Shown: positions 21,001 to 31,589 of the stretch, piece by piece
How positions within the stretch are numbered: the stretch's first letter is position 1
Layout: each line of letters begins with the position of its first letter
Assembly (NCBI GenBank): GCA_027886185.1
Contig: WOAB01000125.1
Location: 1-64,000 of the forward strand
Direction: 5' to 3'
Length of the DNA stretch: 64,000 nucleotides
From: Rheum nobile
Taxonomy: Eukaryota; Streptophyta; Magnoliopsida; Caryophyllales; Polygonaceae
Translations under genes and position numbers: made by a program
Notes under the pieces: generated by a model
What the model was told of the DNA's origin: nothing
What the model saw: the letters and a program-made list of their open reading frames with translations, nothing else
The model's database searches: none

Positions 21001-21514
21001 TTCAATAATAATCCATATATACTACAGTAACAATTTGGTAAGCATCACATCTTTCGGAAGCATGAAAACCAAAAACTCATCTTACAATGCGTAAGTCATT
21101 AATCTTAATTGAAAATATATACCTAAGGTTAAGGCGGGAGTGCTCCATGAAGGTGGCGAAGGGAACCCGAGAGGTGACGGGGGGCTTGAAGCAGGCGTAG
21201 TCCACCAAGTAGACCGCCCTCGGCTTAGACATGAAGTAGACGGTGGCCACAAACACCGCCAAGAAAGTCGACCCCAGGATAGGGAGCAGCGACACCTGGC
21301 CCCTCAGCGTTCCCAGAGTCGCCGCCACCTCCTCGGGGCCCGCCCTCAGGGCCTCCACGGCCAGCGCTGCCATCACCGGGATCAGCAGCAACGTCATAAT
21401 GTTGTTTACTAGGTATTGGTACCCTAGCTTCACGTATTTTAGCTTCACTGATGATCTAGTGGTAGCAGTAGCTGTGACACTAATAGTACTATTATTATTA
21501 TTATCATCTCCCAT
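18009..21514 (-). CDS. KCS: 3-ketoacyl-CoA synthase, three exons (21514-21123, 19829-19219, 18535-18009)
   Basis: KCS condenses malonyl-CoA with a long-chain acyl-CoA, the first step of very-long-chain fatty acid elongation in the ER membrane, feeding waxes, suberin and sphingolipids. The spliced frame is 1530 bases, giving 509 residues. Both introns are GT-AG (19830-21122 and 18536-19218). Two hydrophobic segments (about residues 30-52 and 75-95) fit the N-terminal membrane anchors. The catalytic triad is present: Cys237 in GMGCSASP, His404 in HAGGRA, Asn437 in FGNTSSSS. The 167 and 33 residue spacings match the family. RSGLGEETCLPP, TEIITPNYY and the C-terminal PVHIPDVVKL are family signatures. 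The residues after the active Cys (SASPIS instead of the usual SAGLIS) are unusual. Exons are GC-rich compared with the surroundings. It looks intact; which KCS subgroup is unclear. Confidence 0.95.
18677..18742. repeat. GATAGAT microsatellite in KCS intron 2
   Basis: About eight copies of the 7-base unit GATAGAT, passing into ATAG tetranucleotides at the right end. It lies inside the second intron of the KCS gene and is likely polymorphic. Confidence 0.9.
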
Positions 21515-21629
21515 AATGCTTCTTGTTTTTGTAGCTTAGCTTCTTGGTTGTGAGTTGGGTTGGGTTGGGTTGCGGTGGTGGCGGAGTGGGGTGGGGTTTG
21601 TGCAGGGAGAGAGGGAGGAGTAAGGAGGA

Positions 21630-21637
21630 TATATAAA
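21630..21637 (-). promoter_or_regulatory. TATA box of the KCS gene
   Basis: On the minus strand CCCTTTATATATCC lies about 120 bases upstream of the ATG at 21514. It is followed by a CT-rich leader (TCCTCCTTACTCCTCCCTCT and on), a common plant core-promoter layout. Confidence 0.65.
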
Positions 21638-21649
21638 GGGAATTAGGAG

Positions 21650-22590
21650 GTTGGAGGTAGAGTGGGAGGTGCAATGAATGAAGGCAGATGGGAGGAGTAA
21701 ATGAGTGTAGCTTTCACCATCAAAATTACAACGCTCTACCTTCTCTATCTCCCTGCTGGACTCTAATAATTATTCTAAACCACCCTTAGTGCAGCTTTAT
21801 ATTAAGAATTATAGCCTATATAATATTATAATTTGTCTCAATAAAATTTCTACATCATGTATGTTTTTTCTATAAGATTATACAATGGTAAAAACATTGG
21901 CTTTGGTTAATTTTCTATAGCAGCAGGTACAAGACAGACGCATAATTTTAGTACAGTGGGCAAAAATAAATAATTATTACAGTATATATAATATAAATAC
22001 TAAATATCGTACTAACTTTTTTTACAGTATCATTTTACGAGTTGTCCGTTCTGAAATCTCACAATAATATCTTCAATCTCAATATATATTTTAGTTTCTT
22101 AACTCACAACTTGATTAGAGAGTCCTAATTAATAAGCACAAAACATTGAGAATGAACACAAACTAGATTCTAATGGTATAAAACGTTTTAATAAGGTATT
22201 TGCAATGCATTATAAATTAAACAAATTCTTTGAAACTAGTTAAAAAAATAATGTATATTTGTCATAAAAAATTATGTGAAGCGCATGTTTTGTTTCAAAC
22301 AATTTTTTTTTATTTCTAATCTTTATAAGTCATAGTACATAGTTCAAATAATAATTGTGTGCTTCTTTATTGGGCCTTTTGAATGAAGTAATTAGTCCAA
22401 TAACAAGCATACGTCCATATATTATATTCTTCCAACACTAATTTTATTGAACTTTTCTAAAATTCTAAAATTTTATTTTAAAAAAAAATCAGTGGGGCCC
22501 AATAGGGGCAACAACCCCATCTAGGGCCCATGTAGGTCTATCACTAAGCGGGTAATAATAAGAGCTTCGTGAATATTGAAAAACGATTTG
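21650..22590. other. KCS upstream region, AT-rich, no gene
   Basis: The proximal part is the KCS promoter region. Beyond about 21780 the sequence is AT-rich with no frames of note. A GTGGGGCCCAATAGGGGC segment near 22492 looks repeat-derived but I could not classify it. Confidence 0.5.
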
Positions 22591-22592
22591 TC

Positions 22593-22758
22593 TAATGTGT
22601 GCACATGGGCACATGTTAAGAGTCCAAATTTGAAAACATTTTCCAAAATATTCCCTAAAGTAGAAGGGGTGAACCCCTAGGAAAAAAATTAAACTAATAA
22701 CTAAAAAAGATTATTATTAAATATGAAGTTTTTATTGTGTGCCCATGGACACACATTA
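22593..22758. mobile_element. MITE with TAATGTGTG termini
   Basis: The left end TAATGTGTGCACATGGGCAC is matched in reverse complement by the right end (22735-22758, TAATGTGTGTCCATGGGCAC when read on the minus strand). The span is 166 bases with no coding capacity. The superfamily is unclear. Confidence 0.65.
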
Positions 22759-22759
22759 A

Positions 22760-23490
22760 AAAAATTCATTGAAAAAATATAGATTGAAAAGAATGATATT
22801 CTGTGACTATCACAAAATCATGAATTCACGAATTCGTTCTCCTTTCGAAAAATGATAACATGGTATTAGTGGCGAACTCAGACATTTGTCAAGATAGGGT
22901 TTAGTTTTAGTTTTTTCTTTCGCTTGAGTCATCGACAATTCTATTGATATTTTGAAGCTCACGAAATATACTTAGAAGATCCTCCATTTCAAATTCGATC
23001 AATTTTTATCATACATATTTTTTTTATTAAACAATTAGTAATCTAATATAAAATTTTCAATTTGATTTAATAAATAGAAAAAAAATATGAAAAGAATAGA
23101 AAAAAGAGAGGAATAATCATAAAGAGGTTCATAAGCCCATTAAGATCTAATTTCTTAACAAATATGGGAAAAATAAGAGTTGAAATTCAAGAAATTTAAC
23201 CCGGGCCGTGACCTATTGTATTTTATACACAAGTTTCATTACAAGAATCACTAAGCCAAGACATTTTTCTTATTTTTATTGCATGAATAAGGTTAATATG
23301 GATATTAAACAGAATTTAGCTCAAGTGCTAACTCTGTACACAACATCCCATCGGGCAAAAGTGGCCGACAAACAAAATGGCCAAAGCAAAGAGACAGAGC
23401 CGACGTGCACAAGCCTAGAATGTTAAACTAATTTGTTGTAATAGCAACTTCATTTTACCGAACATATAACTAGCTTATGTAAAATTATAA
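22760..23490. other. AT-rich intergenic stretch, no gene
   Basis: No supported gene. AGTGGCGAACTCAGACATTT near 22870 resembles one terminus of plant hAT-like elements, which may pair with 24405-24432. Confidence 0.4.
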
Positions 23491-23494
23491 GTTC

Positions 23495-24280
23495 CTAAAT
23501 TCTGCTACACATTTTATCCCCTAAATCAACTTCAGTTTCTAAATCAGCTATAGCTTCAACTCGAATAAGTTTCGAGTTGCCGAACAAAGAATGCATCATT
23601 TTCAACCATTTAGCAAGAAGAAAGTTCTCCTTGTGTTGGATGACCCGTAGATCAAAAAGATTGAGCATAAGGGAGAAAATATATACAGATAGCATCATTA
23701 TGAGCACGCACTCTAGACAAATTGTGCAAAAGTGAACATGACAATAGGGATGGTATGATAGATGATCGCCTTACGATGTGGCTAGAGGCCAGCCATGTAA
23801 ACCAATTATGAAGTGAAGAGCCCAAATGATGCCTTTGGATGTGGAGCAATGAGAGAAGGTATGAGAAGGCCTCCTCTACAAAGGGACAGTCAGTCAAGAA
23901 ATGAGAGTTACTCTCATCATCATTGTTGCATGGAATGTAGGAAGTGGAGTTCATTTGCACCCATCTACTGATGCGATTGAGAGTAGGTATCCGGTTTCTA
24001 AGGGCAATCCATGTAACGAACGAGCACTTGGGGCTGTGTAACTCATGCCACGTTAAAGAACCCCAAGAAGGACAACAATCACGGTACAAAGAAGGTCGTA
24101 AGTAGCAACAACTAAGAACCTCCCCGAATGGCTGAAAACAATAATCTAAATCCAAGAGGGGCAACAACGGCTCACAATTTCGTACAATGGCCAATAAACT
24201 CTTCCAAGCGCCGCTACTACTCCTGCGAGAGTTGACATCCCAAATGGACTGGTCGTTGAGGATGTTGGTGTGAGCCCATT
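23495..24280 (-). pseudogene. LINE C-terminal fragment (zf-RVT)
   Basis: The minus-strand frame 23652-24194 contains WHELHSPKCSFVTWIALRNR and IPTLNRISRW, then a CPFVEEAFSYLL segment: the zinc-binding domain that follows reverse transcriptase in plant LINEs. In full copies the block has paired Cys/His ligands; here CNNDDESNSHFLTDCPF keeps some. Upstream (to about 24280) IWDVNSRRSSSGAWKSLL is also LINE-like. No reverse transcriptase is present, so it is a 5'-truncated copy or fragment, typical of LINE integration. Confidence 0.7.
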
Positions 24281-24309
24281 TTTCTTGTTATATCTTCATG
24301 GTTTTATGT

Positions 24310-24432
24310 TCATATTATGAAAATTGAAAAATCAAGGAGATTTAAATCTAAAATTCGACAAATTTTATTGGGGTTTGTCGGAGGGGCAGCAAGGGCGACC
24401 TCCCCCTTATGCCCCCTAGATCTGCCCCTGCA
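24310..24432. mobile_element. Possible hAT-like element terminus
   Basis: The segment ending CCCCCTAGATCTGCCCCTG is a common layout of plant hAT terminal regions (AT-rich, then a purine or pyrimidine tract, then a CAGGGGCAGATC-type end). A possible partner end is near 22870. No transposase or clear target duplication is seen. Confidence 0.3.
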
Positions 24433-24639
24433 TAGTACCTTTTTCATACAGTATTAGAAACATGTTATATTTTCATTAGTAATTTCAAATAACAGGTCTG
24501 TATTACTTGAATTGCTTATATAAGTCATTTTGCGACTTATTATCATACAAAATTATTAACACATTTGTAGACGTACTTAACCCCAAAATTGATGTGATTT
24601 TTTACATTGGCCAGATAAATGTAACTCATGCTTCAAAAG

Positions 24640-24865
24640 TTAGTGTTATTCTAGGGGAAAGATCTTGTGCGGACGGCCGCTCAGGTGTGGACGTGAGAAC
24701 CTTGTGTTCATATGAACACTCATGTATAAAGCGTATGCACACATAGTAAGAAACGTATGATGTGTTCATACGTTTCTTAGTATGTGATCATATGAGCACA
24801 TATATTTATTGAAAATGTGTGTTCATATGCTTTCTTAGTATGTGTTCATATGCTTTCTTGGTAAC
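24640..24865. repeat. Third word array: GTGTTCATATG words
   Basis: The edge GTGCGGACGGCCGCTCAGGT is followed by repeats of GTGTTCATATG, CATATGAACAC and CTTTCTTAGTATGTG at about 25-45-base spacing. It resembles the ATATGAAC array at 14540-15130 and abuts the truncated Athila end. Probably a fragment of a word-array TIR element. Confidence 0.6.
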
Positions 24866-24867
24866 CT

Positions 24868-25535
24868 GACTATTCCGAGAATGTGTGAGCATGTGAGCCC
24901 GACGGAGATATCGTATATCGATCCGGAGTGTGTCGGGGGTCACTTCATGGCCTTCCATAGAGACGTTGAAATGGCGGATAATTGGGGTGATCATACCGTC
25001 AATGCAGATACCACCACTAGACTTGGTGGTCATCTTGGCCATCTGTCAGGCAAGTAGAATGCCCAAATTCACCCGCTCGCCTCTGTCATCTGCTTTAATA
25101 CCATCAACTCACTACAACGGACATTTCCCTGGCTATCTTCATGGGAAAAGATAGTCCCCGTAAAGAATTTCTGCATGACTCGGAAAATGGGATGGACAAT
25201 AAGGGTGGCCTTGGAGTGGTGGTTGAAATGATCCACGCCAGTGATTTGGTACCAAAACTCCTGCACCTCGGCACTACTGAGGTCATACTTCTCTCCAAAA
25301 GTGGGGAACCCATAGATCTCATTCAGCTCTTCAAAACTAAGGTCCCGCCACTCATTTTCTAGATGAAAAACCAAACTGCCCTTGTCAAAGAACATCTCCT
25401 CTGTAACAGTGAAGGAACTGAGCATCTCTAGGGTGAGGTTCTTGTAGGAGACCTCGTGCATGTCGACAAAGTGTCCTATCTCCATGCGGGTGGTGAGACG
25501 ACGGATCTCGCCGAGGACGCCAGTGATTCGGGACC
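24868..25535 (-). pseudogene. Athila ORF downstream of integrase (ORF-1/env-position protein)
   Basis: About 220 residues, including LTLEMLSSFTVTEEMFFD, LSFEELNEIYGFPTFGEKYD and an HPIFRVMQKFFTGTIF segment, resemble the plant retrotransposon ORF-1 (ATHILA ORF-1) family that lies after integrase in Athila elements. Its function is unknown; the position is that of an envelope-like gene. The N-terminus is fused directly to a truncated integrase at about 25540. A stop near 25065 separates the last part (24868-25042). The left end is lost at the junction with a word array. Confidence 0.65.
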
Positions 25536-26280
25536 TGGATATTGTTTTCTCCAAAATGCTCTTAATCTGCCTGTTGGAAACCTCCACTTGACCACTTATT
25601 TGAGGATGATATGGGGTGGCAATTTTATGAGTTACCCCATACTTCTTCAGCAAAGCGTCAAACTTCTTCTCAATAAAATGTGATCCCCCATCACTAATCA
25701 CAACTCTTGGTGTCCCAAATCTAGGAAAAAATACCTTGTTGAAGAACTTGGACACCACCCTAGAGTCATTGGTTGGAGAGGCAATGGCTTCAACCCACTT
25801 GGACACATAATCGACCGCCACAAGAATGTACTTGTTGCTGTAGGACGGTGGAAAAGGTCCCATGAAATCAACTCCCCACACATCAAAAATCTCAACCTCC
25901 TGGATGTTGTTGAGAGGCATCTCATTCCTCCTATAAATATTTCCGGTTCACTGACAAGCATCACAAGAGGCAATGAAACGGTGCACATCCTTAAACATAG
26001 AAGGCCAATAGAGAGCGGACTGAAGGATCTTGGAAGTAGTCTTGGAGGAACTAGCATGACCTCCACAGGGTAAAGAATGACAATGAGTGATAACACTCTC
26101 TACTTCCTCCTCAGGGATGCATCTTCTGATAATCCCATCAGTATACCGCTTGAAAAGCAAAGGCTCGTCCCAGTAATAGTGTCTAACATCATACATAAAC
26201 TTCTTCCTCTGCTGGAAAGATAGCCCAGGCGGTAACTCATTGCAAACCAAATAATTGACAAAATCAGCATACTAGGGCAT
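25536..26280 (-). pseudogene. Athila integrase, C-terminus deleted
   Basis: The N-terminal HHCC zinc finger is visible at about 25950-26110 (HCHSLPCGGHASSSKT and IASCDACQ). The DDE core is present: Asp in the DYVSKW region (about 25815), Asp in VISDGGSHF (about 25690) and Glu in GQVEVSNRQIK (about 25590). After that the sequence jumps into the ORF-1-like protein, so the WAYRTA region and C-terminus are missing. A stop at about 25947 separates finger from core. Integrase would insert the element's DNA into the chromosome. This copy is inactive. Confidence 0.8.
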
Positions 26281-26421
26281 CCTGGAATTTGCAAGAGTCA
26301 GGACCTGCTCAGTAATCCTGAAAAGATGGTCATCAGGAAAAGAATCTCCAATAGGGGGCTCATCCTGAGTACTCTCCAACTGCTCTGGAGTCAACCTGGA
26401 AAGGTCGTCAGCAACCAAATT

Positions 26422-27087
26422 TTATGTGCCATTCTTGTCTCTAATCTCCAAATCAAACTCTTGAAGAAGAAGGATCCAACGAATTAGTCTGGGCTTGGCC
26501 TCCTTTTTGCTCAAGAGATATCTAATAGCAGCATGATTAGTGTAGACAATCACCCTGACACCAACCAAATAGGACCAGAACTTCTCAAAAGCAAACACAA
26601 TAGCTAACAATTCCTTCTCAGTAGTAGCGTAATTCATTTGAGCTCCATCAAGAGTCATGCTAGCATAGTAAATGGCATGAAGCTTCTTGTCCTTCCTTTG
26701 CCCCAAAACAGCTCCAACAACATAGTCACTAGTATCACACATGATCTCAAAGGGGAGATTCCAATCAGGAGGCTGCATAATTGGAGATGAAATCAGTGCC
26801 TCCTTCAACATGCAAAAAGAATAAATACACTCTTTCGAAAAATCAAAGGAAACATCCTTCAAAAGTAGATTAGTAAGAGGCTTGGCAATTTTAGAGAAAT
26901 CCTGAATGAACCTCCTATAAAAACCTGCATGACCAAGAAAACTCCTTATACCCTTAACCAAAGTAGGAGGTGACATCTTCTCAATGAGCTCAATCTTTGC
27001 CCTGTCAACCTCAATACCACGATTAGAAACCAAATGATCCAAGACAATACCTTCCCTTACCATAAATTGGCATTTCTCCCAATTCAA
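26422..27087 (-). pseudogene. Athila reverse transcriptase thumb and RNase H
   Basis: A 221-codon open frame. It starts in the thumb region (NWEKCQFMVREGIVLDH, HAGFYRRFIQDFSKIAKPL), then gives the RNase H domain: CDTSDYVVGAVLGQR with the first catalytic Asp, YASMTLDGAQMNYATTEKEL with the catalytic Glu, and VIVYTNHAAIRYL, where the usual Asp of the TDH motif is Asn. The loss of that Asp would impair RNase H. A stop upstream separates it from the palm. Confidence 0.8.
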
Positions 27088-27982
27088 TACAAGGTTAACT
27101 TCTTCACACCGCTGTAAAACTCATGACAAGTTAGACAAACAAGCATCAAAAGAAGCACCATACACAAAAAAAGTCATCCATAAACACATCCATGATATCC
27201 TAAATAAAGTCAGAAAAAATAGCCATCATACATCTCTGTAAGGTAGCAGGAGCATTACAAAAACCAAAGGGCATCCTTCTATATGCAAATGTGCCATAAG
27301 GGCAAGTGAATGTGGTCTTCTCCTGGTCATCAGGGTGAATAGGGATCTGGAAAAATCCACTATAACCATCTAAATAACAGAAGTGTGAATGCTTAGCTAA
27401 CCTCTCTAACATCTGGTCAATAAAGGGAAGGGAAAAATGGTCTTTTCGGGTTGCCTTGTTCAATCTCCTATAATCAATGCACATTCTCCAACCCGTGACT
27501 GTCCTAGTAGAAATTAATTCATTCTTCTCATTCTTCACAACAATCATACCCCCTTTCTTAGGCACAACATGCATTGGACTAACAATTTCAGTACTTCTTT
27601 TTTTCACAACTTCTTTCATGTTTGGGTTAAGTCTTATTTGATGCTCAATAGAGGGTTTATGATCATCATCCATCAAAATCCTATGCATGCACATTGAGGG
27701 ACTAATTCCTTTCAAGTCATCAATACAATATCCTAATACTTTTCTATGCAATTTAAGCTCATGCAATAATTTCTCAACTTCATCATCACTTAGACTAGCA
27801 TTGATAATCACAAGATATGTAGAATTGGGTCCTAGGAACTCATACCTCAAAGTGGGTGGTAGTGGTTTCAACTCTACCTTAGGTGCATCTTTAGACTCTT
27901 GTGTAGAGTATGGGTCATCTCTTTTCAGGACCTCAGCAACGGCCCCAGGGAACTCTCTAGTGGACTCCAAATCAAGAACCAC
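27088..27982 (-). pseudogene. Athila reverse transcriptase palm
   Basis: From 27982 to about 27200 the frame shows VVPKKGGMIVVKNEKNELIS, GWRMCIDYRRLNKATRKDH and LDGYSGFFQIPIHPDDQEKT, then FTCPYGTFAYRRMPFGFCNA, all standard gypsy reverse transcriptase blocks; the Asp of YLDGYSG is the first catalytic residue. The FMDD box lies at about 27173-27184, just after an in-frame stop. A frameshift follows before the thumb. The enzyme is recognisable but broken. Confidence 0.85.
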
Positions 27983-28177
27983 GTCAGCAAGTAGCTCAAG
28001 ATTGTCAGCCTAGGTCACACTCTCAGTCAAGCAAAGCTCCAAAGGATCTTTAGAAATAATTGACATCATAGATCCTTGAGATTTCTGGTCAACTACATCT
28101 ACCCTGCAACCATCATCCTCAAAAGCAGGCTGTTTAATAGCTTTGGAAAAATTCAATTCAATTTTCTCTTCCCCAAT
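27983..28177 (-). pseudogene. Athila protease-RT linker, distal part
   Basis: A short frame with KIELNFSKAIKQPAFEDD and KDPLELCLTE fits the linker between protease and reverse transcriptase. It is continuous with 31980-32627 once the Pack-CACTA and one copy of the AGT duplication are removed. A stop precedes the reverse transcriptase. Confidence 0.6.
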
Positions 28178-28180
28178 AGT

Positions 28181-28515
28181 CACTAGTGGAAAAAACACTT
28201 TTTGAGGCTCCCTTTTAGAGATGTATATAGTTCAAAACGCCTCAACAACGACTTAGGCAATCATTTTTTTTGGTTTTTGAGGCGGATAATTAATTTATGC
28301 GCCTCAAAAACATTTTTTGAGGCGGGCAAATTAATATACGCCTCAACAAGTATCCGAAAAAACATTTCCCGCTAAAGTATTAGAGGCGGGCCAGGGTAAG
28401 GCCCGCCTCTAATACTAACTAATTGAGGCGGGCCAAGTAGCCCGCCTCAATTAAAGCTTGTTGAGGCGGGCCTCTTAAAGCCCGCCTCAACAAGTATGTT
28501 CAATAGAGGCGGGCA
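28181..28515. repeat. Left subterminal GAGGCGGGC repeats of Pack-CACTA 1
   Basis: Words GAGGCGGGCC and GGCCCGCCTC recur in both orientations, forming short hairpins such as GAGGCGGGCCAGGGTAAGGC with its inverse. The block is nearly the same as 57874-58210 of the second Pack-CACTA element. In CACTA elements such words are transposase-binding sites. Confidence 0.85.
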
Positions 28516-28784
28516 TGTAAGTATGTTCAAGACGACGTCGTAACGTAGCCATCTTCGGATCTTTGCTAACCCTTCTCTTTCTATCAACCCCAGTGTCTCT
28601 CTCGTATCTAAATCTCCGCTGCGATTCTTCCATATCCACTGTCATTAGTCCTTACTAATGGGAGCCAAGTAATTCGTCTTCCTTCATCTTCATCTCTCTC
28701 GTTTACGCTTGTTTCTGCGCTCCGTGTGTTGAATCTTGGTGGCAAGTAAGAGTTTTGTCCCCGAGGGAGGAAGCGAGCAGAGAA

Positions 28785-30303
28785 ATGGAAGGTGCTGGGC
28801 AGGAGCAAACCCTAAGTTCAGAGGGTACCAAGAGGAAGATTGTGGAGGACTTTGAACTCGCGAGGCAGAAAGTTCTCGAAGTGGCTGCTCGACTCAACAC
28901 CGCTGCCGAGCATAAGCGCCCTCGGTTCGACTCGCCCGATGCCGCCTATGCTAATTCCGCCGTATCCCAGCCCTCCTACCCTGGTGAAATTTCCTTCCTC
29001 TCGTTTTAATGCAACCTGGATTTGTTGTTTGTGGAGTTCTCATTGTTGGACGTATCATTTTGCAAAAAATGTTGGGGGAAAATTAGGGTTTTTATCATTT
29101 ATGTTCATGCTATGACTGAAATTGGTTGTTATTACCCAGGGAGATAATTTCATATCACGAGAAGGAAGCTTGAAAGGGAAAATCACTTTACGCTTTGATG
29201 GTCCATCACATTGTTGTGCAACATGCATATGTGTAGTTGAGTGGATATTTCACTGGCAACATCCTTTCTTGTGGTGATATATCTCTCCATGAAACGTTCC
29301 TTGCATGCGATAATATATTTATCAACAGTATCATATAGTTTCCCTTGCTATCTCTTTCCTGATGATGTTTCATTATGATTCTAGTATGTGTACTATCAAG
29401 TTTTCATTTTCTCTGTACTGCCTTTTTTTGTGATGAACTTCAACTCTTTCTAGTCATATTATATATATGAAATTGACATATTGATCTTCCATTTCATCTC
29501 ATTTCCTCCATACCTCTGAAAATAACAATAATAATAACGTTTTCATGTGATGCATGTAAGTCAATATACAAAAAAGCATCTTCCGTCAATGATTTTTTCT
29601 TAGACATATTTCAGTATTTACTGCTCAAACCGGCCAATACAATGGCTCACAAGGTACAAGCAAGAAAATTCACATTCCGAATGGAAAGGTTGGTTGAGAT
29701 GCCATATACATGATCTTCTGATTTCTCTGAAATAAAACGGTGATTTTTCTTTTCTAAGGTTCCTCATGTTGATATGGTTTGCGAACAGGTTGGTGTGATC
29801 ATTGGTAGAGGTGGAGATATGATAAAAAATCTTCAGCATCGCTCAGGTGCTAGAATCCAGATAACCAGAGACTCGGATGCTGATCCAACTTCATTGACAA
29901 TGGAGGTCGAACTGATGGGGACAGCAGAACAAATCAGTAGAGATGAACAGCTAGTTAATGAAGTGATAGCAAAGGTGAATGCTGTGAGGCTAAACTCTGT
30001 TAGGCCATGATCTTATCTATGATGCAAAATAGTTGACTGTCTCTGTGTACTGTATAGACAGATGCAGCGGGGATTTAGATGGTTCATCCGGAAATCTCAT
30101 AATTAATCCCGTCCAATCTGGAGGTGAACAGTTCGTAATGAAAGTTCCTAGTGACAAGGTATGTGTAGTGGTGTAACCATCTTTTAGGTGGAGCTAAAAG
30201 TTGATAGCAAGTGCTAAACCTTTTTTTTCAGGTTGCTTTGATTATTGGTAAAGGTGGTGAAACTATTAAAAGAATGCAGAGCAAATCTGGAGCACGTATA
30301 CAG
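28785..30303 (+). pseudogene. Captured KH-domain protein fragment (FUBP-like)
   Basis: Five exon-like segments with GT-AG borders: 28785-28983 (Met-led, KRKIVEDFELARQKVLEVAA), 29615-29688 (SKKIHIPNGK), 29789-29974 (VGVIIGRGGDMIKNLQHRSG, the first KH domain with its GxxG loop), about 30058-30158 (GEQFVMKVPSDK) and 30232-30303 (VALIIGKGGETIKRMQ, the second KH domain). Plant far-upstream-element-binding-like proteins have this arrangement and bind single-stranded nucleic acid or RNA. Only the N-terminal part is present; it was evidently copied with introns. Upstream sequence may include the parent 5' UTR. Confidence 0.85.
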
Positions 30304-30638
30304 GTCAGTACTTGTTACGACTTACAGTCAGTATTGCACATCTTTTGCTTCACTTTTTTGATGAATATTTCTTAAAATTTGTTTTATCTACTTGTCGACA
30401 TTGTTTATTTAGCAGTTAGAACTTAGAACTATTATCGAAGAAATGTAGATATGGTAGCACCATCCTTGTATGCGTTTGTTTTTATCATCTACTTTATCCA
30501 TTTTGTTAATTAAACATGTGTTCATATTCAACTACTGAATATCCAGCTTTTGTGTAATGAGTCACAAGAGGAACTGATGCTGTACTATTGATTGTTCAGA
30601 TGAATGTTTTTTATTCTGTATGACTTCCATCTTTGTAG

Positions 30639-31207
30639 GTAGGAAGAGTTCAAAATCAAATGAAAGTGAATCAAATGACGAAAATATGTCCAAGAAAGAT
30701 TTGGCTTTACAATTAGCCCTGGAGCAAATTAATAAGTCATTTGGGAAGGGGTCTATTATGTTGCTTGGTCGATCCCCCACCCCCGGACATGTACCTGTAA
30801 TTTCAACTGGATCATTTGCTCTGGATATAGCATTAGGTATTGGTGGACTTCCAAAGGTATCTTCTAAAATTTTGTATCCTCCTATATGTGACTCTAGACA
30901 GTGTGGTTGTTCTGTAGCCTAAACTCTGAGGAGTTGATTGACAAGTGCACACACAACATATCTTTTATTATGTAGATATTTACTGTAATAGCCCCAATTT
31001 GTCCCTCTTTTCTTCATTTCACTTCTGTCTTTTGCTAGATTTTTCTACAGCTACTTAATTCAAAAATGTGATAATATATACTCATGCTTCTGATCTTGTA
31101 GAGGTTTTTATCTTGACAGGGGCGGGTTGTGGAGATTTATGGTCCAGAGGCATCTGGAAAAACAACTCTTTCTCTTCATGTGATTGCTGAGGCTCAAAAG
31201 CTTGGAG
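30639..31207 (+). pseudogene. Captured RecA homologue fragment
   Basis: Exon 30639-30856 encodes MSKKDLALQLALEQINKSFG, GKGSIMLLGRS and STGSFALDIALGIGGLPK; exon 31120-31207 continues with GRVVEIYGPEASGKTTLSLH, including the Walker A box GPEASGKTT. This is a plant organellar (mitochondrial-type) RecA, a strand-exchange ATPase. The parent gene's targeting peptide and everything after the Walker A exon are absent. It follows the KH fragment in the same orientation, so a chimeric KH-RecA transcript could be spliced. Confidence 0.88.
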
Positions 31208-31589
31208 GTTATTCTAGTTGTCTGCTTTGTTGTGAAATTATTAAAGAAGTTACTGCAATCCATCTTTAAGATAATGTAGTAGATAACATTTAGGTAGTGT
31301 CTTATACGTGTAAGCTGTTGCTTTTTTTTCTGGTGATTGGAGAGTAAAGTATTTGTATTACTATTGTTTAGACATTCTTTCTTCCTTTAAAAAACTGTAG
31401 GGGCTAGTTTGGCAATATTCCTTTGTATTACTGCAGTGTTTAGTAGACTGGTCCTGTATTTTCTTGTACACTATGTTTTAGCTATTCATTCAATTCAGGT
31501 GATATAGTTTATATGTGCAGGGTATGAGCTTCCTGTATTTTGCTGAAGCTTTAGATGATTTGAGCTGATTTTTTTTAAAAAAAGAAATG

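Noticed and set aside
28785..31207. Functional KH protein and RecA genes
   Set aside because: Both are N-terminal fragments inside a CACTA element with a target duplication; key domains are missing.
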